Source of the DNA: Methanocaldococcus vulcanius M7
GTDB taxonomy: Archaea; AGJL01; Methanococci; Methanococcales; Methanocaldococcaceae
DNA: 64,000 nucleotides
Assembly (NCBI RefSeq): GCF_000024625.1
Contig: NC_013407.1
Span: forward strand, 62,001 to 126,000
Direction: 5' to 3'
Shown here: piece by piece, positions 8,801-17,440 of the stretch
How positions within the stretch are numbered: position 1 is the stretch's first letter
How the letters are laid out: each line of letters starts with the position of its first letter
Made by a program: the position numbers and the translations under genes
The notes under the pieces: generated by a model
What the model saw: the letters and a program-made list of their open reading frames with translations, nothing else
What the model was told of the DNA's origin: nothing
Database searches by the model: none

Positions 8801-9872
8801 AATATCCCCACTCATTTTCATTTGTTGCTATGTAAAATGTTTTTATCTTTTTCTTTAATGCTGAAGCTACATGAACCACAAATGTATCAACACTATATAT
8901 GAAATCTACCAAGTTTATAAAATGAATATACTCTAACAAGTTGAAAAATCCTGCAATATTAAAAACCCTCTTATTATCTATTAAATGTCCTAAATTTTTA
9001 TCAATTATTGGTTTTTCATTTTTTGCTCCACCAATAAAAATTAAAGTATCTTTTTCTGCTAATAAATTTTTTATTATGGTTTCCCATTCTTCCCAACTAA
9101 TGTTTTTTTCTTCTCTTCCACTTATCGGATGAATTAACACAATTTTTGTATTATCTCTTTTGTCAGATGTATCTATATTAAAATCTAAATTAAATTCTTC
9201 TTTTAATTTTCTTTTTACATTACTAATAATTCTTTCATCTAATTTAATTTCAAGTTCTTTTTTTTCAATATTTAATCCAAGCTCTTCAAGAATATTTAAA
9301 TATCTATCAACTATATGTTCAACCTTTCCAAAATCCCAAAAAATTTCTTTATCAATTAAAAATCTAAACCCTTTAATACCGTAAGCAATAGTATATTTTC
9401 CAACGAATCTTGCAATAACTAAATTTCTTGGGTCAGGATGCAAATCAAAGACCAAATCATATTTTTTATAATTGTTTATTATGAATTTTAAAACATTAAA
9501 ATATCCTTTAGAATCATTTCTACTTAACCATGGTGTATTTAGAACAAGAACTTCATCAATCCATGGAATCATCTTAAACAAGTTTTTTGTCAATTCCCTA
9601 CATAATACTGTTATTTTTGCATTAGGATAGTTTCTCTTTAATTCTCTAAAAAATGAAGTGGTTAATATAACATCACCAATATGTTCAAGACGGATTATCA
9701 ATATATTTCTAACTTCTTTAGGAAATATTCTTTTTTTAAATATTGAGTTTAAAAAAATGTCTAAAAAATAAAATAACAATGCCAAATTTTTATTTACAAC
9801 TCTATAATAATATTTATTGTTAATTATCCATCCTGCAATATATCTATGTCTAATTTTTTCTATTTTAATCAC
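8787..9872 (-). CDS. Glycosyltransferase family 9 (heptosyltransferase-like)
   Basis: A 361-residue GT9 protein. Family marks are ILIIRLEHIGDVILTTSFFRELK (about residues 57-79, the acceptor-side glycine/Asp region), IVLIHPISGREEKNISWEEW near 222-241, and YSVDTFVVHVASALKKKIKTFY near 330-351, where bacterial heptosyltransferases bind ADP-heptose. The reading starts with GTG at 9872, behind GGTGATTAT. The extra N-terminal 50 residues are rich in aromatic and basic residues. It lies next to a HldD-like epimerase and is one of two GT9 genes here. In bacteria GT9 enzymes add heptose to lipopolysaccharide; the archaeal acceptor is presumably a surface glycan, which is inferred. Confidence 0.85.
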   Translation of the reverse strand: MIKIEKIRHRYIAGWIINNKYYYRVVNKNLALLFYFLDIFLNSIFKKRIFPKEVRNILIIRLEHIGDVILTTSFFRELKRNYPNAKITVLCRELTKNLFKMIPWIDEVLVLNTPWLSRNDSKGYFNVLKFIINNYKKYDLVFDLHPDPRNLVIARFVGKYTIAYGIKGFRFLIDKEIFWDFGKVEHIVDRYLNILEELGLNIEKKELEIKLDERIISNVKRKLKEEFNLDFNIDTSDKRDNTKIVLIHPISGREEKNISWEEWETIIKNLLAEKDTLIFIGGAKNEKPIIDKNLGHLIDNKRVFNIAGFFNLLEYIHFINLVDFIYSVDTFVVHVASALKKKIKTFYIATNENEWGYYGKN

Positions 9873-9906
9873 ATAATCACCATTAATTAAGTATTTAGAA
9901 GATGGC

Positions 9907-10824
9907 TTAAATATATTTATTCTCTTTCAACCACTCCATATAATCCTCAACTGCTTCTTCAAAACCCCATTTTGGTTTATAGTCTAAATATTTCTCTGCT
10001 TTACTTAAATCTGCCTCAGTGTGTTCTTGATAAAATTCTTTATATGGATTGTCAATATACTCTGGCTCATAGTCAAATCCTAAAACCTTATTCAAAACCT
10101 CTATTATATAATTAAAGCTTACAGCCCTTCCACTACCAACATTTACGATACAGCTTTTTTTAGCATCAACCGCTAATAAATTAGCCCCAACAACATCTTT
10201 AATATATACTTGGTCTCTCTTTTGCTCACCCCATTTAAAAATCCTTGGTCTTTTTCCATCAACCATTTGCTTTGCTAACTGCCAAATCATTGAAGCCATC
10301 TTTCCCTTATACTGTTCTCTCGGTCCAAAGACATTAAAGTACCTCAATCCAACTATATGAGCATCTGGATATTTTTCTATATATTTCTTTGCTATACAGT
10401 CACAAATCCACTTTGAAAAACCATAAATATTGTTTGGTTTTCCTGCATCTTCCTCTTTTTGAGGAGCAGGAGCGTTTCCATAAGTTGCAGCTGATGAAGC
10501 ATAAACAAACTTTATATTATTCTCAACTGCAAAATCTAAAAATCTCCTAAACCCTTCTGTGTTAATCTGCACCATCAACTTCTGGTCTTGAACGGTTGTG
10601 TCTGTTATCGCTGCCTGATGAAAAATAACATCCACATCCCTAAACCTACTCAAATCAACATCTAAGATACTCTCAGCTACAACATCACCCTCAAAACCAA
10701 GGAGATTCTTAAAATGTCCGGATGAAAAATCATCTAAAACTACAACATCATAACCTTTGTTTTGTAACTCTAATGCCAAATTAGAGCCGATAAAGCCAGC
10801 TCCTCCAGTAACCAAAACCTTCAT
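9907..10824 (-). CDS. NAD-dependent epimerase, ADP-glycero-manno-heptose 6-epimerase-like
   Basis: Extended SDR enzyme of 305 residues. [10 protein letters not shown] is at residues 7-16 for NAD(P), the catalytic site is SSAATYG plus YGFSKW (Tyr/Lys), and several segments match bacterial HldD/RfaD: DDFSSGHFKNL near 31-41, RYFNVFGPREQYKGKMASM near 161-179, and RDQVYIKDVVGAN near 203-215. HldD converts ADP-D-glycero- to ADP-L-glycero-D-manno-heptose. The ATG at 10824 follows GGTGAGATT. The codons are richer in G and C than those of the flanking glycosyltransferases. Two heptosyltransferase-like GT9 genes sit nearby, which supports a heptose or similar sugar. UDP-galactose/glucose 4-epimerase is the alternative. 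Confidence 0.75.
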   Translation of the reverse strand: MKVLVTGGAGFIGSNLALELQNKGYDVVVLDDFSSGHFKNLLGFEGDVVAESILDVDLSRFRDVDVIFHQAAITDTTVQDQKLMVQINTEGFRRFLDFAVENNIKFVYASSAATYGNAPAPQKEEDAGKPNNIYGFSKWICDCIAKKYIEKYPDAHIVGLRYFNVFGPREQYKGKMASMIWQLAKQMVDGKRPRIFKWGEQKRDQVYIKDVVGANLLAVDAKKSCIVNVGSGRAVSFNYIIEVLNKVLGFDYEPEYIDNPYKEFYQEHTEADLSKAEKYLDYKPKWGFEEAVEDYMEWLKENKYI

Positions 10825-10939
10825 AATCTCACCAAAACTATTTTGTGTTTTTATATCATTTCATTGAACAATAATTAAATATCGTCAGCATTTATGTCTT
10901 TCATATATTCCTGTCCTAGATTTAATTGAAATCTATATA

Positions 10940-12079
10940 TTAATTTTGATGAACTTTATACACTTTCTCAATTTCTTCAACAACCCTATCCCATACAAAC
11001 ATTCTTTCAACTTTTTTTCTTCCACATTTTCCCATTTCTTTTGCAATATTTTTATTTTTCAGCAAAAATTTTATTTTTTCACTTAGTTCATAAATATTTC
11101 TCTCCTCCATCAAAAAACCATTACAATTATTGTCAATAACTTCAATAACACCTCCTGATTTATATGCAATTACTGGTTTGTAGCAAGCATTAGCTTCCAC
11201 TAAAACCATACCAAATCCTTCTCGTGTAGATGGAAGAACCAAAACCTCAGATTTTTTTATTTCCCTAATTACATCCTTATAATCGTCTAATTTTCCAAAA
11301 AATTTGACATTATTTTCTAATTTTAATTCTTTAACTAAAGTTTCCAATTCACCCCTAACGATACCATCACCTATTATCTTTAATTTTACCTCTGGAATAT
11401 CTTTAACTATTAAAGATACAGCCTTGATTAAATCATCAACATGTTTATGTGGAATTAATCTTCCAACAAAAATTATTGAATTTGTATCAACGTCCTCAAC
11501 TTTTATAGAATCTATTAAGTTTAAATCAACACCATTATAAACTACATAGATCTTATTATTTGGAATACCATACTGTTCATTTAGAATATTCTTTATAATA
11601 TTACTAACAGTAATTATCTTTTTAAATGGTAGTTTATATAAAAATTTTTCAATGAAATATGCAATATTCCCATAATACAACCACTGACTTTTATCTTTTT
11701 TCTGACTTACATCATGTATTGTCCCAATAACATTTTTCTGAATTCTAAAAATATAACATAAAGATGCAGGAACTAATGGAATAAATGCTTGAGCATCAAC
11801 AACATCATATCTATTTTTCATTAACCATTTAAACACTGCTATAATAAATTTCAAAAAATCTAATGGAGACCTATAAGGAGGATTTTTTATTGTTGGGCCT
11901 ATATGGTAAACATTTATTCCATCAATATTTTCATAATCTGGAACATTCTTAATTTTCATGCACAAAACATCTACATCATGACCTTTTTTAACCATTCTTT
12001 TTGCTATTTCATAAAGTCTCCTTTCACCCCCACCCTGATAATGAGGAACGAAAAAATCAATGATATAGCAAATTCTCAT
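10940..12079 (-). CDS. Glycosyltransferase family 4
   Basis: A 379-residue GT-B enzyme. The N-terminal acceptor domain has the loop VPHYQGGGERRLYEIAKRMVKKG near residues 11-33, and the donor domain has FVGRLIPHKHVDDLIKAV near 206-223, KIIGDGIVRGELE near 235-247, and the EGFGMVLVEANACYKPVIAYKSGGVIEVI block near 290-318 containing the family's two acidic positions. The start ATG at 12079 follows GGTGGGAAA and overlaps by 4 bases the stop of the upstream GT9 gene, so translation is coupled. A roughly 115-base gap without a gene separates it from the epimerase at 10824. Sugar specificity unknown. Confidence 0.88.
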   Translation of the reverse strand: MRICYIIDFFVPHYQGGGERRLYEIAKRMVKKGHDVDVLCMKIKNVPDYENIDGINVYHIGPTIKNPPYRSPLDFLKFIIAVFKWLMKNRYDVVDAQAFIPLVPASLCYIFRIQKNVIGTIHDVSQKKDKSQWLYYGNIAYFIEKFLYKLPFKKIITVSNIIKNILNEQYGIPNNKIYVVYNGVDLNLIDSIKVEDVDTNSIIFVGRLIPHKHVDDLIKAVSLIVKDIPEVKLKIIGDGIVRGELETLVKELKLENNVKFFGKLDDYKDVIREIKKSEVLVLPSTREGFGMVLVEANACYKPVIAYKSGGVIEVIDNNCNGFLMEERNIYELSEKIKFLLKNKNIAKEMGKCGRKKVERMFVWDRVVEEIEKVYKVHQN

Positions 12080-13191
12080 TTTCCCACCAAATTTATAATG
12101 GCACTATAAACATCCTCTACTTCAATCAAATCCATACACTTCCCATTTAATTTACATTCTTTAAACTCTCCTTTATGAACATTTATACATGGAGAGCAAT
12201 CTAAACTATCTGCTTTATAAATAGCAATATTTCCCCTACCAAAAGGAGCAAATCTCTCTGGTAAATTCGGACCAAACAAGCCAATCGTCTTAGTTTCCAT
12301 AGCAGCACTTAGATGCATAGGTCCTGTGTCATTAGAAATAAAAACTTCAAATTTCGTCAATAAATAAGCAAACTCTCTTAAATTTGTCTTACCTGCAAAG
12401 TTAAATACTTTATCATTAAATCTATCATCAACTAAATTTAAAACTTTCTCATTTACTTTATAATCTCCCTTACTTCCAGTTAAAATAACATAAAAGCCAT
12501 CTTCAACTAATTTCTCAATCAATTTAGCAAACTTTTCTTTTTTCCAACTTCTCCATGGGGCTGTTTCAGCAGTTCCACAATGAATGCCAATTAATTTTTT
12601 ATCTTCTAAGCTATATTCTTTTAACAATTTATCAACATTCTCTCTGTCTTTTTCAGTATATTTTAAAGGAATCAACTTTTCTGGTTTATAATCAATTCCA
12701 AACGGCCTTAACATATTACAAAAATTATAGACAGCATGAGTTTTATCGATATATTCAATTTTGAGATCATACAATTTGTCTCTAAAAAGTCCTTTAAATC
12801 CTACAACCTTTTTTCCTAAAAACCATCCTAATATGGCAGATATATTAAGATACGGCTCCGTATCAATAACAACATCGTATTTTTTAAATTTTTTAATTAT
12901 TTTAAAAAAATCTCCCAAATCAATAATTTCATCAACAAAATCAACATTTTCAAAAACTCCTTTACTTCTCTTTGTTACTAAAACAGAAATATCATACCCG
13001 TTTTCTTTTAGTTTCTTTATCATTGGAAGAGTTAATAAACTCTCCCCCAAAGTCCATAATCTAATAATTAGTATTTTTGAAGTATTGAGGTTAATTTCAC
13101 TTCTGGGTTTTTTGGAAGTAGTGGGAGTTAATATTAAAATTATAAAATTACCTAAATACTTGTCTAATTTCCTTAGTATTGAGATTGCCAT
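12076..13191 (-). CDS. Glycosyltransferase family 9 (heptosyltransferase-like)
   Basis: A 371-residue GT9 family protein. Key regions are ILIIRLWTLGESLLTLPMIKKLK near residues 40-62, IGIHCGTAETAPWRSWKKEKFAKLI near 203-227, and FISNDTGPMHLSAAMETKTIGLFGP near 284-308, the latter being the classic heptosyltransferase D-T-G-P/H motif. Three late Cys residues (CSPCINVHKGEFKECKLNGKCM) resemble the C-terminal Cys cluster common in bacterial GT9 enzymes. The ATG at 13191 follows GGTGAAAAA. First gene of the five-gene minus-strand glycan set. More typical of the family than the GT9 at 8787, which lacks the full DTGPMH motif. Confidence 0.88.
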   Translation of the reverse strand: MAISILRKLDKYLGNFIILILTPTTSKKPRSEINLNTSKILIIRLWTLGESLLTLPMIKKLKENGYDISVLVTKRSKGVFENVDFVDEIIDLGDFFKIIKKFKKYDVVIDTEPYLNISAILGWFLGKKVVGFKGLFRDKLYDLKIEYIDKTHAVYNFCNMLRPFGIDYKPEKLIPLKYTEKDRENVDKLLKEYSLEDKKLIGIHCGTAETAPWRSWKKEKFAKLIEKLVEDGFYVILTGSKGDYKVNEKVLNLVDDRFNDKVFNFAGKTNLREFAYLLTKFEVFISNDTGPMHLSAAMETKTIGLFGPNLPERFAPFGRGNIAIYKADSLDCSPCINVHKGEFKECKLNGKCMDLIEVEDVYSAIINLVGK

Positions 13192-13237
13192 TTTTTCACC
13201 GACTATATCAATATCTTATAAATTATAAATTTAGATG

Positions 13238-13726
13238 TTATATTCTTCTTGATTTATAAAAGCCGATGATACACATACTCATTAAGATCAAAATGCATAG
13301 TTCTAATTTAGTGCTTATTGGTGTTTTGGTTGGTTCATTTATGTAAACATTATTCAAGACGTAGTAATTATGGTTGTTTAGATTTAGAGCATATATTTCC
13401 AATATATTTTTTCCATTTTTTAGAGTGTGGGCTATATCTATTGAGATTGTAGGATAGGGTTTGTTATTTATATTTACTTTGTTATTTTTATCTATTTTGT
13501 ATATTATTTTTCCATTTAGGAGGATGTAAATTACCCCACTTTTGTTCATGATTCCGTAGTGTGTGAATGTAAGCTTGTATGTGAAGTTTTCTACTTTTTT
13601 TAATGTAAATTCGTTTGTATAGGTTGGATTCTTTTTAGTTAGAGTTATTTTTCCAATATTATAACAGTGTCCGATATTTATAAAGAGAAATAGCAGGAGG
13701 ATTAATACATAAGTGTGTTTTTTCAT
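13238..13726 (-). CDS. Unrecognised secreted, membrane-anchored protein
   Basis: I do not recognise this 162-residue protein. It begins with a Lys-Lys start followed by a hydrophobic run (VLILLLFLFINIGHC) that looks like a signal peptide, continues with an Asn/Thr/Lys-rich region predicted as beta-strand with two N-x-T/S sites, and ends in one hydrophobic segment (LELCILILMSMCIIGFY) followed by KSRR, a stop-transfer and cytoplasmic anchor. So the middle part is probably outside the cell. The ATG overlaps the stop of the upstream gene (ATGA), with AAAGGGATC before it, so the two genes are translationally coupled. It stands between the glycan genes and the NAD kinase gene, with no clear tie to either. 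Confidence 0.7.
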   Translation of the reverse strand: MKKHTYVLILLLFLFINIGHCYNIGKITLTKKNPTYTNEFTLKKVENFTYKLTFTHYGIMNKSGVIYILLNGKIIYKIDKNNKVNINNKPYPTISIDIAHTLKNGKNILEIYALNLNNHNYYVLNNVYINEPTKTPISTKLELCILILMSMCIIGFYKSRRI

Positions 13727-14661
13727 AATGATCCCTTTTCAATTATTTTCCAAAATTTGTCTCTTTCCCAATTTCCAAAATATGTGGTTTTTCCTTTTAA
13801 TTCTAAATAATTCAGGGATAACCCATGTTTTAGATAGAGAAGTTTTGGAACTCTTGCATAAACTGAGATGTTTTTGTCAATGTCGATAAATATAAAAAAT
13901 GGCTTTAAGAAATCAATTTTTTTATTAGAGTAGGCGATATTGACTAATGTTGGGTAATATTTAAGTTCAATTCCTTCTCCAAATAAACCCAGGATTTTAT
14001 CCCACACAGTTTGTTTTATATAAATATATTGGCATTTAAAGTTTTTTCCATTAAAGTTTATGTTAAAGTTTCTTATTTCATAATCGTCCAATTTTTTATT
14101 AAAGAGATTTATTCTCTTTGCCAGTATCTTTCTGTATTTTATAACATCCTTTTCTTCTGGAATTTTTCTGTTTATGATTAATTCCATTACTTTTCTTTTA
14201 TTCCCTATTTTGTAAATCCCATTTAAGGTAGAAACATATTCTTTTAGACAAACGTCTTTAAAATAATGCTCTTTACCAAAAATTAGCTTTGGAACGTGGA
14301 TAAAATATTCCCTTGGGATTATAGTTTTACTTATGTTTAAAAATTCATTTCTAAGTTTGATTTTTTCTTCATAGGTGAGAGAGTTTAAGGTTTTTGATGG
14401 GGGTATTCCAATATCCTTTAGGAATAAGATACTATCTTCTTCTTTCCTAAATACGGGAATTTCATTAAAAAAAGTTAAAGATTTGAAAATGGGGCGGTTT
14501 TTTCCATAAAAAAGTAAATCATCTTTTTCTGTTATGTTGTATTTTTTTATGTCCTCCTCTTTAAGATGTTCAAAGTGCCCTAAATAAACGGATTTTAATA
14601 TTCTGGCAAAATCATCATTAAATCTGTGGATAATTTCATTGCATAGTGTTTCAAATGTCAT
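13723..14661 (-). CDS. Unrecognised 312-residue protein
   Basis: No family was recognised. The protein looks soluble, with no signal peptide or membrane helix, and is rich in Lys, Phe, Tyr and Ile. It has an acidic and helical N-terminal third and a probable beta-rich C-terminal third (for example FFIFIDIDKNISVYARVP). There is no P-loop, no Cys cluster and no clear catalytic signature. The stop overlaps the start of the secreted protein downstream by 4 bases, so the two are expressed together. The ATG at 14661 has only a weak GAGAG site before it. The 217 bases upstream to the NAD kinase gene are extremely AT-rich and probably hold its promoter. Confidence 0.7.
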   Translation of the reverse strand: MTFETLCNEIIHRFNDDFARILKSVYLGHFEHLKEEDIKKYNITEKDDLLFYGKNRPIFKSLTFFNEIPVFRKEEDSILFLKDIGIPPSKTLNSLTYEEKIKLRNEFLNISKTIIPREYFIHVPKLIFGKEHYFKDVCLKEYVSTLNGIYKIGNKRKVMELIINRKIPEEKDVIKYRKILAKRINLFNKKLDDYEIRNFNINFNGKNFKCQYIYIKQTVWDKILGLFGEGIELKYYPTLVNIAYSNKKIDFLKPFFIFIDIDKNISVYARVPKLLYLKHGLSLNYLELKGKTTYFGNWERDKFWKIIEKGSL

Positions 14662-14878
14662 AGTATGCTCTCTAATTTTAATGTTTATAGCAACACTTTA
14701 ACAACATTTAATATAAACATTATAATATATTTACAATTTATATTTGATATATTTATACTCTTTTTATATTTTATTTTTTATTTTTTGGTTAACTTAATTT
14801 ATTAATAGTTAATATTAAAGTTAATATTAATGGTTAATAAGTGTAGTTAAATAGTTAAGGATAATTTAAAAGGTATTT
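14662..14878. other. AT-rich spacer, probable promoter region
   Basis: No gene seen. The stretch is almost pure A and T, with TATA-like runs (TTTATATT and similar) and several TTAATATTAA-like words. It lies between the 3' end of the minus-strand NAD kinase gene and the start of the minus-strand unknown gene, so a promoter for the latter and a terminator for the former are likely. No specific box can be fixed with confidence. Confidence 0.4.
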
Positions 14879-16618
14879 TCACTTTAATCCTAAGCATCTA
14901 TCTAATTTATCATAGAAACTTTTTCCTTTTACAAAATAGGCATAATCGTCAGATTTCTCGAATATTAAGCAGTCATCTTTTCCGATTTCATATTCTACAC
15001 TTCCATCTATAACTAATAAGGCGGGTTTTTCTAATTTTAACCTTAATTTTATTTTATTGGATGCAGAAACAACCAAAGGTCTTGAAGATAGTTTAAACGG
15101 GCAAATTGGAGATATTATAAAGCAATCAACGCTTGGTTCTACTATTGGCCCTCCTGCACTTAGAGAATAGGCAGTGGATCCTGTTGGGGTAGAGATGATT
15201 ATTCCATCCGCTCTTACGTTTTCAACAAGTGTATCATTGATGTATACATCAAATTCTAATATTTTAGCTGGATTTTTGGTAATGACTACCATTTCATTTA
15301 AAGCAGATGGGGTTTTTATTGTTTCATGGGTTTTATTTGGATTGTATTGACTATTCTTTATTATTTTACATGATAATTTACTTCTTTTTTCAATTTCGTA
15401 ATTTCCAGATATAACTTGATCTATTACTTTAAAAATCTCATCCTCGTAAAATTCTGCTAAAAATCCGACTTTTCCCATATTTACGGCAATTATTGGTATT
15501 GTTTCTCCATCAACGAGTTTGGAAGCTTTTAATATAGTTCCATCTCCTCCGATGGCTATTATGTGAGATATTTCCGAAATGTTTAGTGGATTTCCTCCAA
15601 CTTTTGCTCTTAGGAAGGGTTCAACATAGTAGGGAATCCCTCTTTTATCCAAGTATTTGCATACTTCAATTGATAAATTGACGGCTTCTTTTTTATCCTC
15701 CCTAACGATAATTCCAAATTTTGTGGGCTTTATTGCCCATCTATTTCCAAATAAGGCGATTAATTTTCTGTTTAAATGTTTATTACTGACAATTAGTGAT
15801 GTTTTTTCCATTAGGTTTAATTTCATATTTAGTGGTTTTCCGTTTTTATTTGTTATCACTGCATTTCCTTCTTTACAAATAACGTATGCTCCTGCAATAT
15901 CACAGAGCCGAGAGTTTTCATTTATATTTATATAAGCATCTAAGGATCCGCTAACAACATAACACATTTCCAAAGCCATAGATCCAAATAATCTAACTCT
16001 TCTTACTTTTCTTTCTTTTAAAAACTCCAATAAATCATTTGATAATCCATAAACAAACAATCCAACAGAGGCCTCTTTTAAGTCATTCTTATTTTCAACT
16101 TTAATTTTTATTTTTTCCCCGTCTTTTTCTAAAAAGCTTCCTTCTCCTTTAACGCCGTAGTATAAATCTCCCGTAGCTAAATTTTTCACGACACCAATGT
16201 TTAGATCATTTATTGTATAATTACTGGCGATAAAATTTTTTATCCATTCTATATTTTCTAAATGCTCTCTTATTACTTTTTTATCCTTCCCTTTTATCTC
16301 TGCAAGTGCTATGGAGGTTGAATATATGGGAATAGATTTTAAAGCGTTGTATGTCCCGTCTATTGGGTCTAATATTACAATATAATCTAAGTTCCTACCA
16401 AAAGTCCTTATTCCGATCTCTTCACTTATTAAGATCCCACCACTAAACTTCTCTAATATGTTGATGGCAATGTTTTCAGCAATTAAGTCGATTCTTTTTG
16501 TTGGGGTTCCATCTGCACCGATTTTAATTATTTCATCTGCCTTTTCCCACCCAATCAGTGGTTTTATTTTTCTGTCGATTTCATTAACGACTTTTGTAGC
16601 AATTTTGAGACCTTCCAT
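14879..16618 (-). CDS. Bifunctional NADP phosphatase / NAD kinase
   Basis: A two-domain fusion of about 579 residues. The N-terminal half is an inositol-monophosphatase-like enzyme with metal motifs SEEIGI, LDPIDGTYN (about residues 80-88) and LCDIAGAY. The C-terminal half is an NAD kinase with IIAIGGDGTILKASK (GGDGT near residue 350) and the glycine-rich ADGIIISTPTGSTAYSLSAGGP block. The same fusion in M. jannaschii (MJ0917) makes NADP from NAD and also removes its 2' phosphate, so it can set the NAD/NADP balance. The ATG at 16618 is chosen because GTGGTTGAT precedes it; a GTG at 16627 would add three residues. It stands near the plus-strand aspartate dehydrogenase gene for NAD synthesis. 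Confidence 0.92.
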   Translation of the reverse strand: MEGLKIATKVVNEIDRKIKPLIGWEKADEIIKIGADGTPTKRIDLIAENIAINILEKFSGGILISEEIGIRTFGRNLDYIVILDPIDGTYNALKSIPIYSTSIALAEIKGKDKKVIREHLENIEWIKNFIASNYTINDLNIGVVKNLATGDLYYGVKGEGSFLEKDGEKIKIKVENKNDLKEASVGLFVYGLSNDLLEFLKERKVRRVRLFGSMALEMCYVVSGSLDAYININENSRLCDIAGAYVICKEGNAVITNKNGKPLNMKLNLMEKTSLIVSNKHLNRKLIALFGNRWAIKPTKFGIIVREDKKEAVNLSIEVCKYLDKRGIPYYVEPFLRAKVGGNPLNISEISHIIAIGGDGTILKASKLVDGETIPIIAVNMGKVGFLAEFYEDEIFKVIDQVISGNYEIEKRSKLSCKIIKNSQYNPNKTHETIKTPSALNEMVVITKNPAKILEFDVYINDTLVENVRADGIIISTPTGSTAYSLSAGGPIVEPSVDCFIISPICPFKLSSRPLVVSASNKIKLRLKLEKPALLVIDGSVEYEIGKDDCLIFEKSDDYAYFVKGKSFYDKLDRCLGLK

Positions 16619-16763
16619 ATCAACCACACAAAAAGATTTAAATAAACATTAATTGTAAATAAGATTTTTAATTAAAAGTATAAATTAAAAGTTATAAAAA
16701 GGTTGCAATAAACTCATTAAAAAGTTATTAAAAATTCAATAAAAGATCTTTAAGGTGAGGTTA

Positions 16764-17033
16764 ATGGCAATTAGGGTTAGTGATATTTTAGATAAGCCGA
16801 TATATACAACAACCGCAGTTTACGTTGGAAAGGTGTATGATGTGATGCTGGATTTGAATAAAGGCGTTATTGCGGGTTTGATCGTTTCAGATGTTCAAAA
16901 TGGATGTTTAAAGGACTATGTTGCAGATCCATCAAAAAAGGTAGTTTTGCCATTCAACTTAATAACTGCTATTGGAAACATAATATTGGTAAAACCACCG
17001 GCTGAAACAGGATACGGCTTTCTAAAAAAATAA
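16764..17033 (+). CDS. PRC-barrel domain protein
   Basis: Small 89-residue protein made of one PRC-barrel domain. [31 protein letters not shown] is the typical opening, with the G-K-V-x-D turn near residue 22, followed by IAGLIVSD and [17 protein letters not shown], which match the family's V-P-x2-x-I-x2-I-G-D/N pattern. PRC-barrels bind partner proteins such as ribosome maturation or cell-division factors; in archaea stand-alone members include CdpB-type division proteins. Which role applies here cannot be told. The ATG at 16764 follows AAGGTGAGG; an in-frame GTG within that site at 16755 is unlikely. Single gene with a long non-coding tail. Confidence 0.8.
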   Translation: MAIRVSDILDKPIYTTTAVYVGKVYDVMLDLNKGVIAGLIVSDVQNGCLKDYVADPSKKVVLPFNLITAIGNIILVKPPAETGYGFLKK

Positions 17034-17440
17034 ACGATAAATTAACATGAAATTTTTATATAATGATAATTAAACTGCAAAATAGTTATAGATAAAATAA
17101 ACAACAAAGGAAGATTGCAAATGAGTGCAGTAAAAATAAATATTTGATAAAATCCAATAAACAAAAAATTTAGTATAGGCATGAATGTTGTTATTGTAGG
17201 TAATATGTCATTCAACATTTAAATTGGATAATTAAATTAGATAATATTATTTTATTCTTATTTTTACATAAATTGTAATACAAAGTTTTAATTTCATAAT
17301 TTTAAAGGATGGGTTTTTATTAAGTTTTTAGTAGTTAAGGAGTAGATAATTAGATACTTAATGATTTACGTTTTATTAATAAATTTGGCAAAGTAATAAA
17401 TTTAATTTATTTTTAGTTATTTTTAAGAGGTGGGTAAAAA
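17034..17440. other. 407-base spacer without a recognisable gene
   Basis: AT-rich spacer between the PRC-barrel gene and nadX. It has TATA-like words (TTTTTATATAATG near 17055) and two tiny open stretches of under 15 codons near 17120 and 17181, neither with a ribosome site. No hairpin, guide-RNA box pair or repeat was seen. The nadX promoter is probably in the last 150 bases. Confidence 0.4.

Noticed and set aside
9907-10824. Simple call of GalE (UDP-galactose 4-epimerase) for the second epimerase
   Set aside because: Specific segments match HldD-type heptose epimerases better, though GalE-like activity cannot be excluded.
17100-17230. Possible decayed small gene in the spacer before nadX
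   Set aside because: Only very short open stretches (under 15 codons) without ribosome sites or recognisable protein motifs.
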